Shown: piece by piece, positions 1-7,867 of the stretch
Layout of the letters: every line of letters starts with the position of its first letter
Numbering within the stretch: the first letter of the stretch is position 1
Assembly (NCBI RefSeq): GCF_007713465.1
Contig: NZ_VMSG01000012.1
Coordinates: 1 to 64,000, forward strand
Length of the DNA: 64,000 nt
Source: Pseudomonas sp. H3(2019)
Lineage (GTDB): Bacteria > Pseudomonadota > Gammaproteobacteria > Pseudomonadales > Pseudomonadaceae
Direction: 5' to 3'
Made by a program: the position numbers and the translations under genes
The notes under the pieces: generated by a model
What the model was told of the DNA's origin: nothing
The model's input: only the letters and a program-made list of their open reading frames with translations
Databases searched by the model: none

Positions 1-55
1 CCTATCCCTTATCGTAAGGGGGAAACGGTGTCCTGTCTTTCATGGGGCTCGTTCA
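1..55 (-). mobile_element. Terminal fragment of an IS3-family-like element (left flank)
   Basis: These 55 bases are the exact reverse complement of 6800-6854, where the same sequence precedes a truncated IS3-type orfA. The IS terminus is at position 55 and reads TGAACGAGCCCC inward on the minus strand. The body of this copy would lie left of the window, pointing outward. The terminal TGA supplies the stop codon of the adjacent transposase gene. Confidence 0.75.
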
Positions 56-1843
56 CCAAGCACCTTCGTCGGTTTGAACATAGACTTTACTTTCTTCAAT
101 AGGGTATTCCTCGACGTCCTCTAGGTCATCCCCCTCGACGGAATGAGGCGCTGGAAGTGGTGGCGGTAGAGCTAACTGCTTCGGCGCACTCATGAAAGCC
201 GTTTTCAGCGCCTCAGCTTCTTGAAGAATTTCTTCCTGCCGATCCATCGCGGCGAGTGCGAAATCATCATCGATAGTCCCGTCTGCCTTGTTAATCAAAG
301 CTGGCATACGCTTTGATAGTTGTTTGTGATTCGAGTAGGATTCCCAATGTGTAGACAGACCGTCACGAGTGTAAGAACAAGGAATTTTTAGGAATGCATG
401 AGGAGTCTTCACCCAAATATAGTTAAGGTCGTGCTGCAAGTACTTCACATCCAGCTTTTGGCCAACATAGTCTTCCAAAGTATCACTTGCATATCTGCGG
501 CCGGCGAAATTAATGCCATACGGGTGCACCTTATGGGAGAACGAGGTTGGGCAAAAATCGATGAGAAACCTCTGCGCATCCTCCGTGGAAATAATTCTGG
601 ATGAGTCATACTTTCCTTGAGCTTTGTAGTGAGCGAAAGCTTGCCTCGGAGTACAACCAAGTGCGGCTTGTTTTTTTCCATGGTAAACTGTAACTTCCTT
701 CATCATCCACTCCGCACATTGCTTGAAGTCCATTTTGGCGTTTAACTCGCTTTCAAAACTTTGTCGCTCCATCACGTTGCTCCCGGTCGAACCGGGAAGA
801 AAATGCACTCCAGTGGTCATGAACGAGCCAATTACACGCTCTATTATCCCGCCGTACCATTTTTTGCCGATGGGGCGATGATCCCACTCCATCCCCCATT
901 CTTTGCACTGCTGAATGAAGGCATCGCTCGTAAACTCTGCAGCATTGTCGGTGAAAACTACAAACGGGATGCCATGAAACGGATACTCATCAGGATGAGT
1001 CAAAAAACTAAATAAACTGCCTTGCTTATTCATAACCGCAAACGCCAATGCGGCAGCAACTGTACTTATACTCGGAGCTTCCATACTTAGATAAAACCCT
1101 AGGATTACCCTTGACCTGTCACAAACGATCATGGTTATCCAGGGTCGCCCGATGATGACATCCCTGTTATACTCATCGACGAGCAATATATCCACTCGAG
1201 TATGATCCATTGACACACGACGCAACAAACCATCGATAATAAATTTTTTGGGCTTAAAGCCATACTTTTGATCAAATTGCTCCGCAGTGAGCACCTTCCG
1301 GTCACGGTCTTTTTCCGGTATGTTAAGAAGAAATTTTCTTGCCGTATGACGGCTTACCGGTTTTTCACCAGTAGCTTCACAATAATGGCGGGCCCACTTT
1401 AGCAACTCACTGATGGACGCCTTTGGGCCTTTATAGTGAGCTTCGTAAGCTTTGCTGAGCGCTGCCACCTGTCCTGACGTTGCTCTACTGCCTCCTATAG
1501 GTGTCCCCCTGTGTTTTCGAACGATATTTTTTCCGTTGCGATAATCCTCCAGCAACTTATAGAAATGTGATCTTTTTAACCCAGTGAGTTCCATGCCCCT
1601 CTTGGCAGGCAGCCCTTGATCAATCTCCTCGAATACAGATATACGCTCACTTGCGAGTTGCTCCTCTCGGTGATCAATCGTTCTGATCTGATACGGAATG
1701 GCTTCAGTACTGGGTGGAACTCCAGACTCCTTCCAATCTCTGGGGATTCCATCGTGGGCATTTTTTACTGGAGCCAACTGAGCATTTAGTTCAATTCCCT
1801 GGTTATCTCTCTCCAGATCATCGTCATCCATATCCAACCCCAA
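53..1843 (-). CDS. TniA/TnsB-type DDE transposase (Mu/rve integrase family)
   Basis: This 596-residue protein has the layout of the TniA/TnsB/MuA group: an N-terminal region with helix-turn-helix-like segments (about 60-180) and an rve integrase core. Likely catalytic residues are D213 (SMDHTRVDI), D299 (VVFTDN) and E335 (GGIIERVIGSF). A beta-rich C-terminal region follows. TniA/TnsB proteins cut and join transposon ends, normally with an AAA+ partner (TniB/TnsC) and TniQ/TnsD. No partner gene lies in the window, so this copy looks orphaned. Its stop codon (53-55) is the TGA at the tip of the IS, so the natural C-terminus may have been clipped. Base composition is clearly more AT-rich than the core genes nearby. 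Family assignment is firm; activity is doubtful. Confidence 0.85.
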   Translation of the reverse strand: MGLDMDDDDLERDNQGIELNAQLAPVKNAHDGIPRDWKESGVPPSTEAIPYQIRTIDHREEQLASERISVFEEIDQGLPAKRGMELTGLKRSHFYKLLEDYRNGKNIVRKHRGTPIGGSRATSGQVAALSKAYEAHYKGPKASISELLKWARHYCEATGEKPVSRHTARKFLLNIPEKDRDRKVLTAEQFDQKYGFKPKKFIIDGLLRRVSMDHTRVDILLVDEYNRDVIIGRPWITMIVCDRSRVILGFYLSMEAPSISTVAAALAFAVMNKQGSLFSFLTHPDEYPFHGIPFVVFTDNAAEFTSDAFIQQCKEWGMEWDHRPIGKKWYGGIIERVIGSFMTTGVHFLPGSTGSNVMERQSFESELNAKMDFKQCAEWMMKEVTVYHGKKQAALGCTPRQAFAHYKAQGKYDSSRIISTEDAQRFLIDFCPTSFSHKVHPYGINFAGRRYASDTLEDYVGQKLDVKYLQHDLNYIWVKTPHAFLKIPCSYTRDGLSTHWESYSNHKQLSKRMPALINKADGTIDDDFALAAMDRQEEILQEAEALKTAFMSAPKQLALPPPLPAPHSVEGDDLEDVEEYPIEESKVYVQTDEGAW

Positions 1844-2119
1844 CGGCTCTGTTGAACAACTGAATCACATGACACTTGAGTGATCATAGCCGCCCAATTA
1901 AGACATGCAACCCCTGGACAAAAGACCGAAGGGAACGCGACCCAAAGTCAAAGACCGATTTAATTTAATATTGAACTTTAAAAGCAGGGGGATAAGTACA
2001 CTTAGTTGACAATTAAAAGTGTGCAAATTTCAATAAGTTAACCCTCCCACGCCCAGGCATCGAGATTTTAAATACACAATATTCATATAAATCGAAACAG
2101 CTTCTTTATAACCGAAAGT

Positions 2120-2443
2120 CAATTACCGCAAAAAATATTGTTATAAAAATATTCGGGCTTAATCACGGGAATGGTCGCCCGCTGTCAGCCGGCATCACAA
2201 AGATACGCGGTTGTGAGAATGCTATATGAGCGTCAGCGATGCAGCCTTCACCGCTTGTGGGGGTGATACTTCACCAATCAACGTGGACATATCGGGCGAC
2301 CGAGGACAGTAGAAGGAGAAAGGTTAGCCATCCAGCCGTACCGAAAACTGCCTGGATGGCCTGTACATTTCATTGCCGGAAAAAAGATAATGTTCTTTTC
2401 ATTGCCGGAAAAAAGATTTCTGTTTTCCGGTAATAGAGCGACA
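2120..2443 (-). repeat. Candidate Tn7/Tn5053-like transposon end with repeated 21-bp motifs
   Basis: A 21-bp direct repeat containing CATTGCCGGAAAAAAGAT occurs at 2368-2388 and 2397-2417. A degenerate copy is at 2120-2138, and a near-complementary copy (TTTTCCGGTAAT) at 2423-2434. Read on the minus strand, the block begins TGTCGCTCTATTACCGGAAA at 2443, about 600 bp upstream of the transposase start. Elements of this family begin with TGT and carry several transposase-binding repeats of about this size inside each end. The placement fits, but the outermost repeat is inverted relative to the other two, which is not typical. The rest of 1844-2665 is AT-rich and holds no gene I can support. Confidence 0.4.
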
Positions 2444-2625
2444 TTCTCGCTAACTACCTGTAATCTCTAAATATTCTTATTGTCCGCTTAGATTTCAACG
2501 TTCACAGCTCCTGACTCCTAACTGACGCAGCGATGAGCGAACGATGGTTGCATTTTAGACTTCCCTCGTCAGGTCTGTTGTTCGCGCGACGGTGCTCTGG
2601 CTCAATCGTCTGTGGCAGCATAGCG

Positions 2626-2659
2626 GTAGGATTTATCCCTAGTAGCGATAAATCCCTAC
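2626..2659. terminator. Inverted repeat, possible terminator hairpin
   Basis: GTAGGATTTATC (2626-2637) is nearly complementary to GATAAATCCCTAC (2647-2659), giving a 12-bp stem with a 9-base loop. It lies just beyond the last minus-strand reading stretch of the decayed cluster ending at 2666. No clear T-run follows. Confidence 0.4.
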
Positions 2660-2665
2660 ATCCCT

Positions 2666-3333
2666 TCAGCCAATCTGCTCGAACCGCTGCCGCTTCTGGA
2701 ACAACCCCACCCCCATCGCCACGGCAAAGATCGACAGCAACTTCGACTTGTAAACCACGGTGGTTAACACATCAAAAAATAGGTTTACACACCGTAATTT
2801 ACCAGCCACCTCGAAGCTAGCACGCCTGAGTGATAGTTGTCCCGGATGGAGTTCAAAATAACGCCTGCTTTTGTATCATCCCCTGCCCCAGCGTCTACTA
2901 CTTCACCAGTCACCGTCGACCCCCTCCTCGTTCAGCAAGTCTAGATCCCAAACAGCTTGCAATAATCTACTGCAGTTTTGGATACGGTACCTCCATCCCT
3001 TGGAGTGTCAATTGTGTGGTGGCGTGATCGGTTGGCTGATTGATGAAGTTAATCATATTTCACTCCGCTCTCGACAATAAAGTCGCGATCAATGCCTAGA
3101 TGCATATAAGGAAAGTTAGATTCGCCACAGAACTGACCAGTCGCGCTGCAGCCTTTTAATGGCAAGTACTGCAGTGAGGGAGCGTTATCGTTTTCGTCTG
3201 CTCAGGAATCAACTGGTTAAGCCCTTCCAGAAAACTTCGAAACGGTGGATGCAACTATCGACTCGGCGTGACTATCAGATATTACTGCAGATAAAAACTT
3301 CAAATTGTCAGCCTGGAGCCTGAACAATGACAT
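2666..3333 (-). pseudogene. Decayed small operon, frameshifted coding remnants
   Basis: The minus strand carries consecutive protein-like stretches in changing frames. The first starts with an ATG and a GGGAG ribosome site at 3333 (MSLFRLQADNLKF..., 38 residues, stop at 3217). An overlapping-frame stretch, FLEGLNQLIPEQTKTIT, follows. The next ends in GIDRDFIVESGVKYD at 3049. A 29-codon ORF (MINFINQPTDHATTQ..., 2967-3056) starts inside that stop region in the translational-coupling pattern ATGATTAA. Further stretches end ASRWLVNYGV (2785) and GLFQKRQRFEQIG (2666). Together they look like one or two genes broken by frameshifts. I do not recognise the family. Bases 3334-3503 hold nothing I can support. 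Confidence 0.4.
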
Positions 3334-3503
3334 CCAGGTCTCCCAGGAAAAATCAGCCCGAGCGCCTCATCGCGGTCGCTAGATCTACCGACTCACCTCC
3401 AAGTGTCGAACATGGCCGAACGCACCTACCCTCTACCGACATAACCTCGCCCCTTCAGGACGGATGCGTCCGTTGATTCGCATTAATTTTTGTTCCCGCT
3501 GTA

Positions 3504-4460
3504 TTACCTCAGTTGCCTCGGGGTTACGTTCAGGTGACTCTTCAGCAGGCGACGCAAGGCTGTTGGGTCGCTGAAGCCCACTTGCTCGGCGACGTGCTCT
3601 ACCGAGCATCGACTACTTTCCAGTAATGCTCGTGCCTTATTCAGTTGGACTGTTCGAATTAGGTGTAGAGGGCCGCGCCCTGTGGCCTTGGATACCTGCC
3701 TGGAGAGTGTTCGTGTGCTCATTCGCATTTTTGTTGCCAGGGCGCTAACACTCAAAGGTGTTGGCAGCGACGCCTCGACATGAGCGATCACCTGCGCGAT
3801 TAGTTCACCATGCGCCATCAGTGCGGGAACCATGAAGGGGGATTGTAACTGCCGCTGATTTAAAAGTAGGGCTTTAGCCACTGCTTCGACCAGTTCAGGG
3901 CCAAAGCGTTGGCCGATCAAATGCATCAATAAATCGGTATGCCCTAAGGCGGCACCTGCAGTAATCAGAGGCGCATCCTCAATAACCATACGGTCTGGAT
4001 CGACGATGCAGCGATTTGCAAGTTGCCGCAATGTGGCGGCCAGCCACCAGCTCGTCGTAACCGTCCTCCCTTCAGTTAGTCCTGCCGCGTACAAGAGAAA
4101 CACGGCTGAACATGACGCTGCTACAGTTCCGCCTGCAGCCACATGCTGACGTAAGGCTGCTAGCACTGGCTCCATTTCGGGCTGTAATAAGTGCGATTTC
4201 AATACGACTGCAGCATCGATATCTAATCCGGGAAGTATCCAACAGGCCCGCCCATCGGAGGGGAGTATCAAACTCTGCGCGAGGAGGCTGAGGCCATTTC
4301 CTAATGAAATAGCCCCTTCTACTGCTGAGTGCACAGTCCAGCGCGGCGCTGGTAAACCTAGCCGTGGCGCTAGCTTTGATGCGGTTGAAAGTATGTCCAG
4401 CGATAGAGCGACGCTGGAGGCAAACGCTCTGGGGGGGACAATAACAATGAAATCGTTCAT
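3504..4460 (-). CDS. GlxA-family transcriptional regulator (DJ-1/PfpI + AraC HTH)
   Basis: This 318-residue protein has an N-terminal DJ-1/PfpI-like amidotransferase domain (about 1-165) containing the conserved Cys elbow region SCSAVFLLYAAGL. A C-terminal AraC-type double helix-turn-helix follows (about 220-318, LSVSALATKMRMSTRTLSRQ and EQVGFSDPTALRR). Proteins of this type are cytoplasmic activators or repressors, often of amino-group or quaternary-amine metabolism. I chose the ATG at 4460; a TTG start 36 bases upstream is also open. It is divergent from the tautomerase-like gene at 4555, which may be a target. The ligand is unknown. Confidence 0.8.
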   Translation of the reverse strand: MNDFIVIVPPRAFASSVALSLDILSTASKLAPRLGLPAPRWTVHSAVEGAISLGNGLSLLAQSLILPSDGRACWILPGLDIDAAVVLKSHLLQPEMEPVLAALRQHVAAGGTVAASCSAVFLLYAAGLTEGRTVTTSWWLAATLRQLANRCIVDPDRMVIEDAPLITAGAALGHTDLLMHLIGQRFGPELVEAVAKALLLNQRQLQSPFMVPALMAHGELIAQVIAHVEASLPTPLSVSALATKMRMSTRTLSRQVSKATGRGPLHLIRTVQLNKARALLESSRCSVEHVAEQVGFSDPTALRRLLKSHLNVTPRQLR

Positions 4461-4554
4461 TGGCCGATTCTGCTTGAAAGATGTCTGATCGGCCAATTTT
4501 TTTTGCGAACAGACCGCGTTCTAATGGTGGCCTACTCACCAAGAGGATTTATTT

Positions 4555-5019
4555 GTGCCAAATATCATCATTAAGCTCCCTGCTAATGTGCTAAGCAGTG
4601 GCGCTATACAGCAACTTCTGGCAGCGGTTGATTCTGCAGCAGTAGAGGCAACGGGGCTAGGAAATGATCCTCGGCAGCGACTCCTGTGTTGGGTCATTCT
4701 CGATGAAATTCCCGATGGGCGTTGGATTTGTGGTGGGCGCTGCGACTTTGACCAATTCATACCCTGTCATGTACAGGTGCTAGCTCCAGCTGGAGAGTTG
4801 AATGCTGGGCGTCGGGCTCATTTCGCCGCATTGCTGCATAAGGCAATTGCCGGCAGTCTGGTCGCGGATGATTCCCGTGTTCTAATGACTTCTATCGTAA
4901 TAGGCGACGTGGTGGATGGAACTTGGGCCGCTAACGGCGATATTTGGCATCTGCCGGATTTCGTGAAGGCTGCTGGCTACGTACCTCAACAGGTTGTGGC
5001 AGATGCTTCGCTCAAATAG
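4555..5019 (+). CDS. Tautomerase-superfamily protein
   Basis: The 154-residue product starts MPNIIIKLP. Pro2 directly after the initiator Met is the catalytic base of the 4-oxalocrotonate tautomerase superfamily. At this length it probably contains two beta-alpha-beta units like the fused members of the superfamily (cis-CaaD or MSAD size, about 130-150 residues). The second unit would run from about residue 80. Translation starts at GTG preceded by AAGAGGA. The gene is divergent from the GlxA-type regulator, so the two may form a regulator-enzyme pair. The substrate cannot be inferred. Confidence 0.65.
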   Translation: MPNIIIKLPANVLSSGAIQQLLAAVDSAAVEATGLGNDPRQRLLCWVILDEIPDGRWICGGRCDFDQFIPCHVQVLAPAGELNAGRRAHFAALLHKAIAGSLVADDSRVLMTSIVIGDVVDGTWAANGDIWHLPDFVKAAGYVPQQVVADASLK

Positions 5020-5135
5020 TTGAATTAAGTATAGGGGGCTGTCTAGGTGTTTCTATCTCTGACGTTGCACGGCTTAAAGAGTAGAGATCATCTCCACTTA
5101 AGGTTGCGCTACACATCCCCTGTGGTGCTTAACGA

Positions 5136-5282
5136 TTATATGTCTATCGTTCTGTATTCAGCAGGATTCAGGACTTCCCGCCTGGCAGCTTCTATCACCT
5201 TGCCCTCGATTCGCTTGAGGGCCCTTTCATAGATTTCTACAGCGCGGCATGAATCGCATCCACGATGCTTTGCGTCAATGTT
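5136..5282 (-). pseudogene. 5'-truncated coding remnant
   Basis: A 48-codon minus-strand stretch has protein-like composition, including a charged helix (VEIYERALKRIEGKVIEAAR) and the C-terminus NPAEYRTIDI. An in-frame stop lies immediately upstream and no usable start codon precedes the helix. The overlapping frame upstream (to about 5330) also reads protein-like (TIRTPVLTTAPNETLTQS). I take this as a remnant of a lost gene; the family is not recognised. Bases 5020-5135 hold nothing I can support. Confidence 0.35.
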
Positions 5283-5340
5283 TCATTCGGTGCCGTCGTA
5301 AGAACTGGTGTCCGAATGGTCATGGAATCCGCAAGTGACG

Positions 5341-5372
5341 ACACCGATGCCTGACAGCAAAGGCATCGGTGT
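5341..5372. terminator. Hairpin downstream of the 5402-6715 operon
   Basis: A perfect 11-bp stem, ACACCGATGCC (5341-5351) with GGCATCGGTGT (5362-5372), encloses a 10-base loop. It sits 30 bp past the stop of the gene ending at 5402. No U-run follows on either strand, so it may act as a transcript-stabilising or weak terminating structure. Confidence 0.5.
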
Positions 5373-5401
5373 CTCTTGCCTGCTCTGGCAGTCCGTTGGG
5401 G

Positions 5402-5710
5402 TCAACTCATCTCTGGAACGAGGTGACTCATGAACGTCAGGTTTTCAATAGCGTACATATACTCAGAGAATCTCGGATCTCCATCGTTGAACGCCTTTGC
5501 CACTTTTTGTGCGCTCTCAAGACTGTCCCACATTGCTAAGTCCGCGAAGATTCGGTCGTCGCTCATCGGGCAGTAGGCACGGTACTCAATCAAACCAGGA
5601 AAGGTCTTTAACGTTTCACGAAGCCCTGCGCGGAGCACAGGCACTTGCGCAACGCATTCCTGTTTGACCTTGAAAATGGCCAATTCGAGTACATGAGATA
5701 AGTGCTGCAT
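5402..5710 (-). CDS. Small ABM-like (dimeric alpha-beta barrel) protein
   Basis: This 102-residue protein has the size and pattern of the antibiotic-biosynthesis-monooxygenase/dimeric alpha-beta barrel fold. It has an N-terminal strand (HVLELAIFKVK), a helix with a LRAGLRETLKTFPG turn, a middle strand (IEYRAYCPM) and a helix with SLESAQKVAKAF. The ATG at 5710 is preceded by AAGG; an upstream extension to 5743 is less likely. It follows the WYL regulator by 44 bp in the same direction and is probably co-transcribed. The closest functional idea is a stress or quinone-handling monooxygenase-like protein; the substrate is unknown. Confidence 0.6.
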   Translation of the reverse strand: MQHLSHVLELAIFKVKQECVAQVPVLRAGLRETLKTFPGLIEYRAYCPMSDDRIFADLAMWDSLESAQKVAKAFNDGDPRFSEYMYAIENLTFMSHLVPEMS

Positions 5711-5754
5711 AGGGATGACCTTCTGTGTGTTAGGGAGTCCCAATTATCAGTGGC

Positions 5755-6468
5755 TCATACTGACAGCGTAGTGTCAGTAGTGGTGATCGCTTTCCACTGG
5801 CTTGCCTGGTGCTTCATATACGCTTGGAGATCAAGGGCAGGATTGTCGGGTGATGGTTGTTGGGTAATAGCGATGGAGGCTATGCGATCGACCCGAAAAT
5901 CGCGGTAAGCCGCCCTGGCACTACACCAGCTTCCAACTGTCCACTTTCCTCCCCAGTAGAAAAGGCCAAGGGGGGAAATGAGGCGTTGCGAAACCGCACC
6001 GTCCAAGCTGGTATAAGTTATCTTCAGCGCCTGAGTGTTTTCGATGGCATTTCGAAGGGTTGCCAAATGGCCACGCGTCGAGGAAGGTGTTGTTCCAAGT
6101 GCCCTGATTTTTGCCGTGCTGGGGTCGACCTTGTGATGGACTATGGACGCTGAGATTTTGCTCAACAACATCCTTGCAGCAGCACTTAGATCGTTATCGG
6201 CGGAAGCTGAAAGCATTTCCATCCCGAGCATCAATGCATCCAGTTCGAGCCTGTTCAACGTTAAAGGCGGCATCTCAAAATCGGCATCCAAGGCATACCC
6301 CACGCCAGCGGTACCATAGATTGGGATTCCACTGAAGGAAAGGTCGTCGATGTATCGATAGATTGAGCGAACGGAAACGCCAATTCGGCTAGCCAGCCGT
6401 TCAGCAGAGATTGGCTGATGAACACGAATCAGATTTACTAATTGAAATAAGCGATCAGCTTTACGCAC
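5755..6468 (-). CDS. YafY-type WYL-domain transcriptional regulator
   Basis: The 237-residue product has an N-terminal DeoR-like winged HTH (about 1-60; ISAERLASRIGVSVRSIYRYIDDL) and a central WYL ligand-sensing domain (about 135-205; LKITYTSLDGAVSQRLISPLGLFYWGGKWTV). The YWGGKW segment takes the place of the canonical W-Y-L stretch. Translation begins at GTG (6468) and overlaps the stop of the helix-hairpin-helix gene by 8 bases, so the two are coupled. Regulators of this type often sit beside such a small HhH protein and control a nearby small enzyme gene, here probably the one at 5402. Confidence 0.82.
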   Translation of the reverse strand: MRKADRLFQLVNLIRVHQPISAERLASRIGVSVRSIYRYIDDLSFSGIPIYGTAGVGYALDADFEMPPLTLNRLELDALMLGMEMLSASADNDLSAAARMLLSKISASIVHHKVDPSTAKIRALGTTPSSTRGHLATLRNAIENTQALKITYTSLDGAVSQRLISPLGLFYWGGKWTVGSWCSARAAYRDFRVDRIASIAITQQPSPDNPALDLQAYMKHQASQWKAITTTDTTLSV

Positions 6469-6715
6469 CAGGTGTGCTCAACTGAGAGTCCTTTGCAAGC
6501 TCAATGGCCGCGTTAATGGCAGCCCGAGCTTGGGGGCTGTTCTTCCAGCAAGTCGATCCCACTACTGCCGATACCTGAGCCAGGATGTCACAAGCATTCG
6601 CTTCGCTGAGCACAGCTAGCGAGTCAATGCCCATCTGCTCAAGGCGAGCGATAACGGCCGGCCCTACGCCCTTTAGGGTCAACAAGGCATTATGTTCCGT
6701 CAGTGGAAATGGCAT
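6461..6715 (-). CDS. Small helix-hairpin-helix protein
   Basis: The 84-residue protein contains a helix-hairpin-helix motif near its N-terminus (LLTLKGVGPAVIARLEQMGI, about 11-30), the type used for non-specific DNA binding. A C-terminal helix-rich part follows (PQARAAINAAIELAK). I start it at the ATG at 6715, which has AGGAG seven bases upstream. A longer reading in this frame runs into the IS and is not real. It is the first gene of a three-gene operon with the WYL regulator. The IS end at 6800 lies only 85 bp upstream and may have removed or replaced its promoter. Confidence 0.72.
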   Translation of the reverse strand: MPFPLTEHNALLTLKGVGPAVIARLEQMGIDSLAVLSEANACDILAQVSAVVGSTCWKNSPQARAAINAAIELAKDSQLSTPGA

Positions 6716-6799
6716 CCGTAAACTCCTGTTATCGGCCAATGAAGCAACCGGAGTTTGCCCGACGCAAGGGGACATCTCAATAGATGGACTGCATCGCCC

Positions 6800-7007
6800 T
6801 GAACGAGCCCCATGAAAGACAGGACACCGTTTCCCCCTTACGATAAGGGATAGGCAAACGGTTATGTTTATGACTAACAGCAACGATAAGAGTGGTGAGC
6901 TTTTGGGCCAGGAGCGGCGGCGTCGCTGGAGTCCAGAGCAAAAGCTGGCCATGGTTCGCGAGAGCCTTGAGCCCGGGCAAAGCGTTTCGGTGGTGGCTCG
7001 GCGCAAC
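6800..7007 (+). mobile_element. Truncated IS3-family element (left end and 5' part of orfA)
   Basis: The element starts with the same 55-bp end as at the left window edge (TGAACGAGCCCC at 6800). Its orfA begins at 6864 and reads SGELLGQERRRRWSPEQK, then LAMVRESLEPGQSVSVVARRN, the helix-turn-helix start of IS3-type transposase orfA. Similarity stops at about 7007, where the usual continuation is replaced by unrelated sequence. orfB and the right end are missing. It is a dead fragment produced by deletion or recombination. Confidence 0.8.
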
Positions 7008-7153
7008 TGGGCGCTCAAACTGGTTGTTTGCCTACTTGATTTTGTCTACTCCCTCTAATCGCTGGATCAACAAAACGTATTGCCCAGACGCTTATAATTG
7101 ATCGTGATAATCCACTACGCTGACGCCAGATTCAGTGTCCCTCAATTCGGTAC

Positions 7154-7178
7154 AAAAAAGGCCCTATTAGGGCCCTTT
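7154..7178. terminator. Bidirectional intrinsic terminator
   Basis: A stem built on GGCCCT / AGGGCC with a short ATT loop is flanked by A6 on the left and T4 on the right. It lies just past the stop of the mvaT/mvaU-like gene (7195, minus strand), for which the A-run is a U-run in the transcript. Confidence 0.8.
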
Positions 7179-7194
7179 TGTACTCAACCCAAAA

Positions 7195-7560
7195 TCACTT
7201 GGTCAGCCAAGACTCGACGGTCGCAGAGCCGTGTTCTGCTTTCCATTCTTTCAAAGTCTTGTGGTTGCCACCTTTAGTTTCCACGACTTCACCGGTGTTC
7301 GGATTTTTGTAGATCTTCACTTGGCGTGGTTTACGAGTGCCGGTCTTGGGCTCGGCTGCTGGTGTGCGACGACCGGCCTGTGGATTAAGCAAGTTGATCA
7401 CGCTCTGCAAGCTGTAACCGTATTCGGCGAGCAAAGCGCGCAATTTGCTCTCGAATTCCATTTCCTTTTTCAAGCCGGAGTCGCTTTTCATCGATTCAAG
7501 CTCTGCGAGTTGGGTAGCTAATTGTTGTTCGAGCTTTCGGTATTCAACTAGACGAGACAT
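7195..7560 (-). CDS. mvaU: MvaT/MvaU-family H-NS-like nucleoid protein
   Basis: The 121-residue protein matches the MvaT/MvaU layout. An N-terminal coiled-coil oligomerisation region (about 1-60; EYRKLEQQLATQLAELES, KKEMEFESKLRALLAEYG) and a linker precede the C-terminal AT-hook-like DNA-binding domain (KIYKNPNTGEVVETKGGNHK). The ending WKAEHGSATVESWL is closer to MvaU than MvaT as I remember them, so the symbol is tentative. These proteins bind AT-rich, often acquired, DNA and silence it. The gene has its own strong terminator. It sits at the junction between the AT-rich mobile region and the sucrose locus, so it may be an accessory paralogue. Confidence 0.88.
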   Translation of the reverse strand: MSRLVEYRKLEQQLATQLAELESMKSDSGLKKEMEFESKLRALLAEYGYSLQSVINLLNPQAGRRTPAAEPKTGTRKPRQVKIYKNPNTGEVVETKGGNHKTLKEWKAEHGSATVESWLTK

Positions 7561-7567
7561 TTAATAA

Positions 7568-7762
7568 TTCCCAACAGGAGAGAGAGAATTTCAAGAGAAG
7601 CTTCAGCACGACCCTGACGCAGTGACGACTTATGCCACCAAGCCTGAGCCGGAACGCAAGCCATATACCAGTAAGCCTACGGCTCAGGACAAGGCATTTA
7701 TCAAGGAGCTCGATCAGATGCGTGCGGATGCTGAAGCCGGAGAGCTTCATAAATCGGTATAG
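7568..7762 (+). pseudogene. C-terminal remnant of an unidentified gene
   Basis: An open plus-strand stretch of 64 codons reads EFQEKLQHDPDAVTTYATK, then KPTAQDKAFIKELDQMRADA, and stops at 7762. It has good protein-like composition, but an in-frame TAA sits at 7565-7567 and there is no start codon before a late ATG. It overlaps the upstream region of the mvaU-like gene. I take it as the 3' end of a gene whose front was lost in a rearrangement; the family is not recognised. Confidence 0.4.
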
Positions 7763-7867
7763 CAGGGAGTCGAACTTTTTAATCAGAAATAGTCAGCAAC
7801 GCTTATGGCCAGGGTCGGGGGCGTCGCGTTTTTTACTTAGACAATTTCTCGGCACTGGCAACCATGG

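Noticed and set aside
53..2443. CRISPR-associated or complete Tn7-like transposon
   Set aside because: Only a TniA/TnsB-type transposase is present. No TnsC/TniB, TniQ, Cas gene or repeat array was found in the window.
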